Assembly: GCA_049487715.1 (NCBI GenBank)
Contig: CP150547.1
Coordinates: 620,001-684,000, forward strand
DNA length: 64,000 nt
Direction of reading: 5' to 3'
From: Pycnococcus provasolii
Lineage: Eukaryota > Chlorophyta > Pseudoscourfieldiophyceae > Pseudoscourfieldiales
In this document: positions 1 to 9,547 of the stretch, one piece after another
Numbering within the stretch: position 1 is the first letter of the stretch
How the letters are laid out: the number at the start of each line of letters is the position of its first letter
Translations under genes and position numbers: made by a program
The notes under the pieces: model-generated
Databases searched by the model: none
Seen by the model: only the letters and a program-made list of their open reading frames with translations
What the model was told of the DNA's origin: nothing

Positions 1-701
1 TCTATGGGCCTCGACGTTCATGATGGCTGTATTGCCCGACTGTATGGCTCCGATCCTCGACGACCATCGGCGACCAGATCACGGACATGGAGAGGAAGCG
101 CCGATCACAGAGAGTGTTTCTTGCAAGCATCGACCGTGTGCACAGGTGGGCGTGGGTGGGTGGGCCGTGCCCGTGGGTGCCTGGGCCCCAAGCATCGGCC
201 AGGTCAAGCAGACGATCAGCAGGTAGCTCTGGCAGGTAGCTCTGGCTGGGTGTCTTGTGGCACGGCCGATCACCGGCCTCTTGGTACGGCTTACTTTCCT
301 CGGCGAAGACAGGAACACTGCTATGTAGTACTACTGTACCATCGAAGGAATCCATAGAAGGACATAACCCTATCGTTGTGCTTGAAAAGGCATTCAACCA
401 AGCAAGCACTCACGCAAGCAAGCAAATGGGTCCTGGGAGAAACAACAGACTTAAATACTTAATTACTTCGTGACGTCACGTCACGCAAGAATTTTGCCTT
501 ACCACCCATAAATCCTAGAGAGGGAACTCGATCATGTCTTGTGACACTTACGTACGCGCCGGGCGCACACGAACCTTAAACCAGGCGAGATATCCCGCGG
601 GACTCAAGGGTGGGCAACGAACGCGATTACAGGCGACACAGCTTCCACGACGGATGGCAGGAACTTCTGTTATCACATAATGTTACACATACAAAAAAAA
701 A
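1..701. other. Intergenic, no gene seen
   Basis: No frame here looks coding; the open frames are short and unlike any family I know. Small structures are visible: a 13-bp direct repeat (CAGGTAGCTCTGG) near 220-246, AAGC-rich repeats near 398-425, and a CRE-like palindromic run of TGACGTCACGTCACG near 470-484. The right end is the 3' flank of the Ipi1/TEX10-like gene. Confidence 0.5.
683..687 (-). terminator. TGTAA poly(A) signal of Ipi1/TEX10-like gene
   Basis: TGTAA on the minus strand, 15 nt after the stop codon of the Ipi1/TEX10-like gene. This pentamer is the known green-algal polyadenylation signal and recurs after many stops in this window. Confidence 0.5.
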
Positions 702-2735
702 CTATGAACGCGTGCCAATCCTCAGTGCCGCGAGATTTACGGCCTTCGCAAGCTCACCAGCGCCATCGTCGCCAGCAACAGCTCTCTGTGCCACCGCACA
801 TGCTGTTTCCTGCAGCTGCGCAGGCCATCTCGCGAATGGTCCATATGCGACGCGCCCAGCATCCAGCTCAACCGCAAAGAGCGGCACAAGCGCGTCCTCC
901 AAATTTGACGGAACAGGAACGGCTGCGCAAATGTTTAACAGAGCGCCAAGAACCGTTGAACTCAGCGCAACGTCCGTCGTGCCGAGGCGATGCAGCGCCC
1001 TGGGAAAACCTGCGGCGTGTCGCTCGGCGAGAGCGCTCAGCGCGACGCGCGCCTCGGCGTTGTGCCACTTGCCCACGACTACCAACCATCGATGGCATAG
1101 AGATAGCAGAACACCCCTGCCCATGGCTGATCGTGGCGCGTCGAAAGCGAGCGCTTCAACGCACTGCAGCAGCTTCGCGCGGCGTGTTGCGTTCGTATCG
1201 CCAGGTGGCCACAGCTCGTCCATCTCGGCGAGGATGCGGACGCCTTCGACGAATGTGCTATCCATCATGGGGGTACGCGAAGCCGTAGGTCGGCTGGCTG
1301 CTGAAGAAGGCTTTGTCTCACCATGCTTTGCTAGATATGTCTCGGCAAACGAAAGCAGTCGAACAAGCAGCTCCTGCGGCGGACAACGACCACGACGGCC
1401 GCAGCCACCGCCACGGTGCCAAGCACGACCGAGAACCGCAAGCAGCGCGGCATTTGCCTCCTCTGCCAAGCTTCCTTTCGTGCTCACGAGTGGAAAGGTG
1501 CGCGTCAAAACGCTCTCGATTGCTCGCCAATCTGCCATGGCCAGTGCGCCGTGGGGCAGTGTGCACAGCAGCCACGCGGCATGCAAGGTGGCGGATGCGG
1601 CGGCGTTGGCGTGTGCCTTCGCATCATCATCTTTCTGCTCAGCACTCAAGCCTCGAAGGCACTCGTGGGCGATGAATCGTACGGCATGCGACGCGAGGCG
1701 TGACGCGCCGACATTCCCTTCAGTGTTTATGCCGTAATCGGAGCTGACAACTTCCGAAGGCGGCGTTGGCGACGCCGCCACCGCCGATCGATCCAGTCGT
1801 ATGCCCCAACGAGTGGACAGGCGTTCGGCGCAGGCAAATGCATTCACGACGAGGCCTTTGTTGTCGTCGCGCCTGTCTTTCGACAACGATGCGGCGTAGC
1901 CTTCTTCGTGCATGAAAGCATCAGCGAAGCGTGCAGCCGCGGCGAACATCGCCTCTCCCGCCTCCAGCGACCGTGCGGACATTGGTGCGAGCGCGCTGTC
2001 TCCTCGCCTTTCGAGCACGTCGGCGTACGCGCCAAAAATGTCGTCGCGATGTGCCTGCAGCGCTCTGGGGAATGCGTCGCACATGCTCTCGACGAGCTCA
2101 CGTCCACTTTTGGAAATTGCGCCAACGTCTGAAGCCATAGCCCGTTTCGCGTGTGCGACGACGACGTGCACGCACGGCTTCAAAGCCTCAGGCGCGACGC
2201 CTCGTATCCCTTCGCTTCTGAGAAGTTCGAGCGCCGCTTTGCGCACGGACGCGTCACCGTCGGCGCACGCCGCGGCGGCGGCAACGACGATGGTCGTCGC
2301 GTGCGCCTTGAGCACGCGTTTGTCTTGAGAGACGATTTCGCGTATGGACGCGAGTGCGTTTCTGCGCGCGGCTGGCGTGGAGTGTCCGAGCAGGGGGAAG
2401 GCGAGTGCTAAATCTCTCGCGCATCTCTTCGACGAAATCGAAGAACGCGACGAAAGAGAACGCGAGGCAGGATCTCCCGATTTATTATTGTCAAGAGGCT
2501 CATGAGCGTCATTATCAACGTCGTCCGAAGCTCCAACTGTAGTGTGCTGTAGCTGCGAGGGTATGCTTATGCGCGCAGCCTTGAATGCGGTTGACGTTTC
2601 GTTCGCGGACGGTTTCAACTTGCGTCCGATTTTCTGCTTCACCTTTGAAAAGTCCTTCAAAGCGCCTTTACGCTTCTTGCCGCCATTGGATCCGCCATTG
2701 GAGCCGCCAGCGCCGCCGCCGCCAGCAGGAGCCAT
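702..2735 (-). CDS. Ipi1/TEX10-like pre-rRNA processing protein
   Basis: 677 aa. Residues about 20-56 carry the family signature: a basic KKRKGALKDF stretch, then KVKQKIGRKLKP and a segment ending ISIPSQL. This matches the conserved N-terminus of Ipi1 (yeast) and TEX10 (animals), subunits of the Rix1/PELP1-TEX10-WDR18 complex that acts in the nucleolus and nucleoplasm on ITS2 removal and 60S maturation. The rest is helical and Ala/Leu-rich, as expected for the HEAT/ARM-like body; residues about 115-230 look like HEAT repeats. The ATG at 2735 was chosen because the upstream open frame is a hydrophobic reading of low-complexity intergenic DNA and begins with GTG. The 5' flank (2766-2850) holds AAACCCCTAAA-type telo-box-like motifs, common in plant ribosome-biogenesis promoters. 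Family assignment is firm at the N-terminus; the C-terminal half is divergent. Confidence 0.85.
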   Translation of the reverse strand: MAPAGGGGAGGSNGGSNGGKKRKGALKDFSKVKQKIGRKLKPSANETSTAFKAARISIPSQLQHTTVGASDDVDNDAHEPLDNNKSGDPASRSLSSRSSISSKRCARDLALAFPLLGHSTPAARRNALASIREIVSQDKRVLKAHATTIVVAAAAACADGDASVRKAALELLRSEGIRGVAPEALKPCVHVVVAHAKRAMASDVGAISKSGRELVESMCDAFPRALQAHRDDIFGAYADVLERRGDSALAPMSARSLEAGEAMFAAAARFADAFMHEEGYAASLSKDRRDDNKGLVVNAFACAERLSTRWGIRLDRSAVAASPTPPSEVVSSDYGINTEGNVGASRLASHAVRFIAHECLRGLSAEQKDDDAKAHANAAASATLHAAWLLCTLPHGALAMADWRAIESVLTRTFPLVSTKGSLAEEANAALLAVLGRAWHRGGGCGRRGRCPPQELLVRLLSFAETYLAKHGETKPSSAASRPTASRTPMMDSTFVEGVRILAEMDELWPPGDTNATRRAKLLQCVEALAFDAPRSAMGRGVLLSLCHRWLVVVGKWHNAEARVALSALAERHAAGFPRALHRLGTTDVALSSTVLGALLNICAAVPVPSNLEDALVPLFAVELDAGRVAYGPFARWPAQLQETACAVAQRAVAGDDGAGELAKAVNLAALRIGTRS

Positions 2736-3067
2736 GATTGGACTATTTTTAAACCAAAGGAAAAACGAAAAACCAAAGAAATCAAAAAAAAACCAAACCC
2801 CGAACCCAAACCAAACCCCTAAAATAAACGACCATTTAGGGGTTTGCATCCCCCAGGAGTCCAGGTTGGTGGGGACTCCCACAACCCCCCACCCCCTGCT
2901 TTGCTCCGGTGCTTTGCCTGCTGTTCCTGCTGCGCTGCCAGGCCCTCCATTATTTTTATTTTACAAGTTGTTCGTTTTACAACATTTGTCTGCTTCGCTT
3001 CGATAAATGAACGGTGAGGTTAATCCTCCTGTGTAATAACTCATCTGGTGTCTTAGCTGGTGTGCCG
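2736..3067. promoter_or_regulatory. Divergent promoter region with telo-box-like motifs
   Basis: This 332-bp gap separates the divergently transcribed Ipi1/TEX10-like gene and the following plus-strand gene. It contains AAACC/AACCCC-rich sequence and an AACCCCTAAA motif at about 2810-2822, resembling the telo-box of plant translation-related promoters. The promoter role is inferred from position. Confidence 0.4.
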
Positions 3068-4501
3068 ATGCTCCCAGACGCGCTCACGATCACGAATGTT
3101 ACACCACCACCCTTGGTACCTGCAGTTGTTGCACTTGCTGTTGATGAAAACCATGTTGCTTCAACACCACCCCCTGCTTCTTCAACACCACCACCACCTG
3201 CAGCAGAAAAGGGTGCCTTGGATGCCCTGGAACCCGCAGGAGCAGGTTCGGATGCAACCTACTACGTCAAGGATGCACATGAAACTCTGCCGAGTGATGC
3301 TCAGCACAAATCCGCAAATGATATGCCAAACACAAACGACCGGCAACCCGCAGAAACACACGTCGACGACGACGAACGCACAGAAACGACGCTGGCAAAA
3401 AGCCAGGAGCAAAACCTCGAGGATGCTCATCCCTCCACCGCTGACCATGCCAAGGCGGCGCCGTCCAACTCCGACGCCACCGAGGATGACGAAGACGAGG
3501 ACGCAAACAACATCGCGCTGGACCTTCTCAACATGTCCAAGCACACCACCATGCGGTCAAAAGGCGGTGCTGGTGCAGGTGCAGGTGCAGGTGCAGGAAG
3601 CACGGCGGGCAAAGAGAAACGTCCACGGGAGCCCTACGAGCCTGCGACAACGAACCACGCGAGCAATACAGAGCTCGAACGACTGCCACCGCCACCAAAG
3701 AAGAAGTCGAGACGTGGTCGTGGGCCGATGGACAACATGCGCCAACTCCTGCGCATCATCATGAAGCTCATTCCTAAAAGCCACTCTCTGGTGGAGAATG
3801 CGGAGAACCGCATCAGCGAGGAGGAGATTCGTTCTTTCCTAGACGCGACGTTTGGCAAGGGAGGACCGGAGCGCGGCTTCGCACCTCAGCCGAAGTGGGG
3901 AACGCCGAACGGCTGGTCGGAGTACATTAAGACGCTCTTCGCATGGGCGCTCGAGGTGCAAGGAAGCAAGCGTGTCGTCACCGAGGCGGACGCGGAACGA
4001 TGCTGCGTGCGGCACCCGGGACGTTCTTGGGAGGTGATTGATGCCGAGTTGCACCAGCTCGGTCTCAATCCGTCGCATTGGCAGCTTCCCGTCTCGCGGC
4101 AAAGCGTGCTGAATGCCCCACAGCCTCCCGCGGTAAGTGACTCCGTCGAGCTTGGCGGTGGGCCGCTGGGAGCCGCGGCGATGACGGTTGTCAGTCAGCC
4201 AGTCACCCGCAGCGACGAGCAGGCTGCTGTGAAAGCGGATGTGGAGATGGCTCCCGTGGAAGAGAAGAAGGAGGGCAAGACGGCAAACGAGGCGGAGCTC
4301 GAGCGTCAGCTATCGGATGCGAACAGCTTGACTCGGAATTTCCAGAGATTGGCTGAGGACTTCAATGACGCGCTCAAGTATCTGCTTGCCAATGATCTCG
4401 TGGTTGGTCACGAAAACGTAAATCCTGACGCGTACGAATTGACGATTGCCCTTTTCATAGAGAAAGCTAAGCAGGAAGCCAAGAGGACGCTGCAAGAGTG
4501 A
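3068..4501 (+). CDS. Low-complexity protein with basic NLS-like stretch, unknown
   Basis: 477 aa from the ATG at 3068; the frame is open 18 codons further up but only from a GTG. I do not recognise the family. The first ~150 residues are Pro/Ala/Asp-rich and acidic. A Gly-Ala repeat sits near 170-185, and a basic cluster PPPPKKKSRRGRG near 205-217 looks like a nuclear localisation signal. Residues about 218-345 are the only part that looks folded, with a conserved-looking segment containing PKWGTPNGWSEYIKTLFAW. The C-terminal ~70 residues are predicted helical/coiled-coil (ELERQLSDANSLTRNFQRLA). A nuclear role is inferred only from the basic stretch. It is transcribed divergently from the Ipi1/TEX10-like gene. 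Confidence 0.6.
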   Translation: MLPDALTITNVTPPPLVPAVVALAVDENHVASTPPPASSTPPPPAAEKGALDALEPAGAGSDATYYVKDAHETLPSDAQHKSANDMPNTNDRQPAETHVDDDERTETTLAKSQEQNLEDAHPSTADHAKAAPSNSDATEDDEDEDANNIALDLLNMSKHTTMRSKGGAGAGAGAGAGSTAGKEKRPREPYEPATTNHASNTELERLPPPPKKKSRRGRGPMDNMRQLLRIIMKLIPKSHSLVENAENRISEEEIRSFLDATFGKGGPERGFAPQPKWGTPNGWSEYIKTLFAWALEVQGSKRVVTEADAERCCVRHPGRSWEVIDAELHQLGLNPSHWQLPVSRQSVLNAPQPPAVSDSVELGGGPLGAAAMTVVSQPVTRSDEQAAVKADVEMAPVEEKKEGKTANEAELERQLSDANSLTRNFQRLAEDFNDALKYLLANDLVVGHENVNPDAYELTIALFIEKAKQEAKRTLQE

Positions 4502-5626
4502 ACTTTACATACATACAATGTTGTTACAATCAAATCCCCCTGTTACCTTCGTAAAGCCTAAGAAATCCTCACCACTCCTCTTCGTTGCATGATCAAGACC
4601 ATTGATCAACAACCAGGCCTGTCGGTGGCCATCGCTACGTGCCGGAACCTTGGTATGGGCTTGGGACCCGGGACGTGACGTGCCGGAGTCGTCCCTTCTA
4701 CATAAGGAAAAGGAATACAGAGCAGCAGTGTATCCCCACAGCAGCGAACTGGCTGGAGGGATGGTCGACGCACATTTTTTTACCAAGCATCATCATCCGG
4801 CGGAATCATCAGGAAATGGCAAAAAAGAAACCAAAGGGAGAGGGATGGTGTTGACTTTTTCATTTCCCGGACAGCCGGAGGGGAGGGCGTCCTTCCTTCC
4901 TGGCTTCCTTCCTCGGATTTGGCAACTATCTTACCTTAACTGGAGTGGCATGGAGAGGTGGCACCATGGTACCATGGGAGAGGTCGCCGCATGCCCGCAT
5001 AGAAGTTGAGAAACGATGCCAACAAGCTCTTTCTTTCGATGCCTGCACGCCGTGGGACAGTTCACAAGTGCTGGCAAGTCGGCAAATGCAAATGCAAATG
5101 CAAATGCAAATGGACTGGAATGAATGCTCCAAAGTTATGTGTTTCGCAGGGCGCAGGCCGCAGGGAACGCGATTTCCTCGACCGACCAGTCGACCACGTT
5201 CCCCGACCATTGATTCCACCTGGGTGACCCGTGACCTGACCGGCCGGCCACGTGAATGATGTGATGAGGCATTATTGAGCCTCGCAACATTTGATGAGCG
5301 AGAGAGGCTCATTTGCTCGTCGCTCAAACCCAAAATGAGGCCAGTTAAGGTATGTACAGTATTACCAGGTCAGCTGAATTCAACGAGCCTCGGCTGGTTC
5401 CCCCTCGTCCTTAAATAACAGAAGAGTAAACTGTAAAGTAACAACGAACCTCCGACCTGTTCGTCGTGGTCGTCGTCCTCATCATATAATATCATTCCGC
5501 CTTAAGGTTACCTTTTTCTCGTGATTGATTGATTGAGTGAGTGAGTGATTGATTGGACATTTCTGTCATTTCTTTTCTGTGTTCTGTGTGTGTCTTTGGG
5601 AGTGTGTGTGATTGATTTTATAAACT
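4502..5626. other. Intergenic with short tandem repeats
   Basis: About 1.1 kb without a convincing gene. It holds the 3' flank of the upstream gene and the 5' region of the cyclic-nucleotide-binding gene. Visible structures are five perfect GCAAAT units (5082-5111, overlapping an octamer-like ATGCAAAT), a GATT/GAGT tetranucleotide run (5521-5556), and GT-rich leader sequence just before the downstream ATG. Short frames here are low-complexity and not supported as genes. Confidence 0.5.
5082..5111 (+). repeat. (GCAAAT)5 hexanucleotide repeat
   Basis: Five perfect consecutive GCAAAT units read directly from the sequence. Each junction creates the octamer ATGCAAAT. Function unknown. Confidence 0.9.
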
Positions 5627-8600
5627 ATGTCAAGTTCCCCGCATGTCTCTGGTCACGTTTCGCGCTCGTCATCCAGTAATAATCTCCTCTCTCTGAACGC
5701 AGCAGGCTCGGGTTCGTCAGCGTCGCTTTTAACGTCGGCCGCCTCTCTTTTAGCTTCCCCTTCAAGGTCTCCTCCGTCGTCAGTTCAGAATAGGTCGCCG
5801 TCAACCTCCATCAACGGCGACATGAATACCCGGGACCCGAGGTCAAACACGGGCACGCCGTCGCTCAGCTTTGCAGGTGTCTCCCGCGCCGTGTCGTTCC
5901 GCTCGCCTGCGGGGTCGGTCGCATCTAACCTTGACAAGCTAGACACGACAAACGTCAACGAAGACCTTGGCGAAGTGCTACCGATACAGATTTCCGGGGA
6001 AGGAGACTCGAACAGGAACAGCGAAGTATCCGCCGACGAGCCACGGCAACAGGAACTTGAAAGGAAAGCGGCACTTGCGGAGGTGGCGGCACGAGCCGCG
6101 CTGCAAAAACGCTTCTTTGAACGCACAGATGACGACCTGGAGGCGATATCAGCCTTCGTTGCGCCGCTCACCTTCTTCGACGAACTGCGACCGGAATGCA
6201 GGCTGAACCTGTGTTCAAGCTTGCGCCTCACGACCGTGACAGCGGGGGAGGTGTTCGCGCAGGAGGATGGAACAGCGGGAATGGCGTTCGTCATTCTCAG
6301 CGGAACGTGCAACCTGTGGTGCAAGGATGCGTCGCTTGAGAAGCACGTATCTGACACTCCACCCATAAGCCCGCGGCATCGACTGAGCTTGAGCTTGCCG
6401 ACGCCGACGCAGACGCAGCAGAGGCCAAGGTCGGCGACGGCAGGTGCGCCGACGAGCCCTCGTCTGCCTGAGGGAGAGATGTGCGAAGTTGCCAATGTTG
6501 GAGATGCTGTCTGTGAAAGTGTGCTCTTCGGATTCGATACGAGGAATCCTCACACCGCAGAAGCTGCTACGGATCTGGAGCTTTTGCTTGTTGAGCGGCA
6601 GGCTTTTCAGCGACTCCTCACCGACGACAGTGATATTGCTGGCCAGAGTGGCAAATCACCAAGAGGTGGTGCCAAATCACCAATCTCCATGAAAAAACGC
6701 ACTAGTCGCGACGGTGTGATGCGTACCAGCAGCAGCGGCGCACCGCAGCCACTCATCTCCACATCGCAGGACAGCAATACGGGATCCATCATCTACACGA
6801 AGCAGGCAATGACGCGTATCCTCGAACTTGAGGGCGACGAGCGGACGCACGTGCAGCTGCTCAAGCTGGAAACGTGCATGCGCGCGGGGCTCGTGGGGAA
6901 GTTGCCAAAAAGTCAGCGCATTATGCTTGGCCGCGTGCTTGACTTTCAGGTAGCACCGAAGCGAAGCATGATCTGCGTCGACGGCGACGTGGGAAATTGC
7001 ATGTACATCATCCTCGACGGCTCCGTGAGCGTGCACGTAAAGGAGGCTGGCGGCATGAAGAAGAGCGCGGCAGATGAGACGGCGGCTGCAGCCAAGTCGG
7101 CCTCCACAGCGTCAACGCCTGGTGCCACACCCAAGCAAAAGGGCGCGGGCGGCCGCAGGATGAGCGCTGCCTTCATCGCCGCAAGAGCAATGGCACGATC
7201 GCAAAAGTTATCACGCTCGAACAACGGCGACGATGTGTCGAGAAAGGATATCTCGACGGAAGACGTGGAGCGGCGCTTTGGTAAAAGAGTGCAGAGATGC
7301 ACGCGAGGAATGAGCTTCGGGGAACTGGCTCTGCAGAACGCGCACGCGAGGAGGTCAGCAAGCGTGTACGCGCAGGAGGAGACCACTCTTCTTTGCATCT
7401 CACGCGAGGACTACAACCTGCATCTGCGCGACATTCAGCAGCGAGAGTGGGAGAGCCAGATGGTCATTCTACGGCGCGTCACACTGCTCGACTCGCTCTC
7501 GGGAGAGGAGCTTACGCGCATCATCTACGCGCTCAAGCCGCAGTCACGTCAGAGAGGCGAAAAGATTTTCAGCCAGGGTGACAGCCTGGATAAGGTTAGA
7601 CTCATTTCGACTGGCGATGTGAAGCTCATGCATACTATGTCGGTGGCAGAATCCACACAGCAGAAAACATTGGCAATAACGGCGACGAGCAAATCGCCGG
7701 GCACCGACCTTCGCGATCTTGCAGCTCGCGGCAACGCCGCCTTTGCCAACCTTTCTCCTGATTTTGTGCCCAAGGCTCCGAAAACCTTCACGGCGGTGCG
7801 CACCACGGGCACGACGAACAAATTTTGGGTTCAGAGAAAGTCGCAGCAGTCCTTTCGGCGCTTCGAGCTTGCTGTCGTGGGCGAAAATGGCTACATCGGC
7901 GAGGAGAGTCTGCTGATCTGGGACGAGCAGCAGAAGCGCAAGGGCGACGTAGACAAGTGGCGTGCGCTTTGCTCTGCTATTGCAGAAAAACCCACGACCA
8001 TGCTCGTGTTCACGGCGGGCGAAATCTCGCGCCTGAGTGGTCGCACGCAGGAAGCGATACTGCTCGTGGCGCGCAAGCGACGCCGATATCGAGAGGAGCG
8101 TGTGCGTGAACTGCTCGAGGGCACGTCGCGCATCAGCACAACAGCATCAACGATTGCCTCGACGTCGATATCTAGGCATGCCGCATCGCCAGCGCCGCCA
8201 GCGCCGTATGTGGGGAAGGTGACCGCAGCGGTAATGAAGGATAGCGTCCCAGAGAGGCGGCCATACACGGCACCGTCAGAGTCGTCATCCACTCCGGTGG
8301 TCCAGATGCAGCGTCGCACGACACCGCCGGTGGCGAAAAACTTTCAGCCTTCGCATATGCTTCTGGGTGCCGTGCCACGAGGTGCACCTGAGACTACTCC
8401 ACACGTCGTCGTCCCAGGTCGTGACTTCCACGATCGTCCCGTTTCTGCATCAAATGTGGCGCCACTCAAGGTGATCCCAGTTCCACCTCTGCTTTCCGAG
8501 AAGCGCGAAGTCCCATCAGCAACGTTGCTGCGCACGCGTGACGAACAGCAGAGCGAAAAGAATGTGAATGTGATGCAGATCGACCACACAATCCCAACAG

Positions 8601-9319
8601 CCCCGAGCCCGATCACAGCTCCTGAATCTGCCGATGTTCAGCAAAATGACGAAATTTCGGAATTGGTGAACACCTCGTGGCACATCGAGGCGGACCCAGC
8701 CATGTACGAGCGTGCGGCGGCTCAGGCGGAGAAGGTGCGCGCGGAGAAGATGACGCGGAAGATGGCGCGAGCGGAGGAGCGCTCACGCGTGCCTAAGCTG
8801 AACATGCGTCTTCTATCGAGTCCCGCGATGCTCGAGGATGACGAGATGGAGTTTATGATTTGGCAGAAGGACCTGCTGAGTGCAAGGGGCGACTCCAAGC
8901 CGAAAATCCAGCATCCGGCTGAAAGATACCGTCTGGGTCACTCAGTTGTATTTGGATCTTCGAAATCATGCACCGCTCCACCATCTCCACAGGAGACTGC
9001 ACGGAAGAGGGCAACGCTGACGCGCAAGAATTCAGCACGCGTTAGGGCGGGCAGTAGCATTTCGCCAGAGCTGTACGCGGGCATACTCAACGATGAAAGC
9101 GAGAACAGCGAGCGGAGCTCGGTAGGATCCAATGTGGTTTACCGCTTTACACCTGGTCCTGGCGTCTTCCGTTCGATGAGTCCATACCGCAACCTTGCAA
9201 CGAAGATCCTCAAGAGCCCGAGAGGCTTGTCGGGACGCGAGCTGATATTGACACCTCGTTCGCGTGCGGAAGTCTTGAGTGGCGTCATTTCGAAAGGGAC
9301 GATGGGCGCGCTGAGCTAA
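5627..9319 (+). CDS. Multi-domain cyclic nucleotide-binding-like protein
   Basis: 1,230 aa from the ATG at 5627. At least three cyclic nucleotide-binding (CAP-ED) folds are readable. The first is about residues 180-325 (VFAQEDGTAGMAFVILSGT), interrupted by a Ser/Pro insert. The second is about 425-600, with YIILDGSVSVHV, a disordered Ala/Ser insert, then the phosphate-binding cassette FGELALQNAHARRSASV, which keeps the Glu and an Arg. The third is about 615-810 (IFSQGDSLDKVRLISTGDVKLM) and lacks a clear cassette. The N-terminal ~170 and C-terminal ~400 residues are Ser/Pro-rich and disordered. No kinase, channel or other catalytic domain is visible, so it resembles algal CNB-only scaffold proteins, some of which are flagellar. 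cAMP/cGMP binding is plausible only for the second domain. Which nucleotide, if any, is bound cannot be told. Confidence 0.8.
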   Translation: MSSSPHVSGHVSRSSSSNNLLSLNAAGSGSSASLLTSAASLLASPSRSPPSSVQNRSPSTSINGDMNTRDPRSNTGTPSLSFAGVSRAVSFRSPAGSVASNLDKLDTTNVNEDLGEVLPIQISGEGDSNRNSEVSADEPRQQELERKAALAEVAARAALQKRFFERTDDDLEAISAFVAPLTFFDELRPECRLNLCSSLRLTTVTAGEVFAQEDGTAGMAFVILSGTCNLWCKDASLEKHVSDTPPISPRHRLSLSLPTPTQTQQRPRSATAGAPTSPRLPEGEMCEVANVGDAVCESVLFGFDTRNPHTAEAATDLELLLVERQAFQRLLTDDSDIAGQSGKSPRGGAKSPISMKKRTSRDGVMRTSSSGAPQPLISTSQDSNTGSIIYTKQAMTRILELEGDERTHVQLLKLETCMRAGLVGKLPKSQRIMLGRVLDFQVAPKRSMICVDGDVGNCMYIILDGSVSVHVKEAGGMKKSAADETAAAAKSASTASTPGATPKQKGAGGRRMSAAFIAARAMARSQKLSRSNNGDDVSRKDISTEDVERRFGKRVQRCTRGMSFGELALQNAHARRSASVYAQEETTLLCISREDYNLHLRDIQQREWESQMVILRRVTLLDSLSGEELTRIIYALKPQSRQRGEKIFSQGDSLDKVRLISTGDVKLMHTMSVAESTQQKTLAITATSKSPGTDLRDLAARGNAAFANLSPDFVPKAPKTFTAVRTTGTTNKFWVQRKSQQSFRRFELAVVGENGYIGEESLLIWDEQQKRKGDVDKWRALCSAIAEKPTTMLVFTAGEISRLSGRTQEAILLVARKRRRYREERVRELLEGTSRISTTASTIASTSISRHAASPAPPAPYVGKVTAAVMKDSVPERRPYTAPSESSSTPVVQMQRRTTPPVAKNFQPSHMLLGAVPRGAPETTPHVVVPGRDFHDRPVSASNVAPLKVIPVPPLLSEKREVPSATLLRTRDEQQSEKNVNVMQIDHTIPTAPSPITAPESADVQQNDEISELVNTSWHIEADPAMYERAAAQAEKVRAEKMTRKMARAEERSRVPKLNMRLLSSPAMLEDDEMEFMIWQKDLLSARGDSKPKIQHPAERYRLGHSVVFGSSKSCTAPPSPQETARKRATLTRKNSARVRAGSSISPELYAGILNDESENSERSSVGSNVVYRFTPGPGVFRSMSPYRNLATKILKSPRGLSGRELILTPRSRAEVLSGVISKGTMGALS

Positions 9320-9431
9320 GGACCTTAGACTACCATATTTTAATATGTACATAAAACAAAAGCTAAACATAAAGTAACTACCGTAACTACTTATTTCCTT
9401 AAAAAAACATTCTGCGAATAAGCCGTCGGCG

Positions 9432-9476
9432 CCCTAGCCCTAACCCTAACCCTAGCCCTAACCCTAACCCTAATCC
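9432..9476 (+). repeat. Interstitial telomere-like CCCTAA/CCCTAG tract
   Basis: About seven imperfect CCCTAA/CCCTAG units, 72 bp upstream of the USB1-like start codon. This is one of several such tracts at gene 5' ends in the window. Confidence 0.9.
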
Positions 9477-9547
9477 TTCCCCTTGAGTCGCCGTCCTGCC
9501 GCCCCTGCGCCCTTCCGCCATCCCGCGAGTTTGTGTCGTGGTCCTTT

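Noticed and set aside
610-1737. 375-codon plus-strand open frame and companion frames opposite the Ipi1/TEX10-like gene
   Set aside because: Antisense reading of GC-rich coding DNA; composition is Ser/Ala/Arg-rich without motifs, while the minus strand has the family signature.
2736-2882. 49-codon N-terminal extension of the Ipi1/TEX10-like protein (hydrophobic, Phe/Trp-rich)
   Set aside because: Starts at GTG, is encoded by AAACC-type low-complexity DNA, and the ATG at 2735 directly precedes the normal basic N-terminus.
9432-9476. A true chromosome end
   Set aside because: The tract is short, has degenerate CCCTAG units and is followed by a normal gene on each side; it is interstitial.
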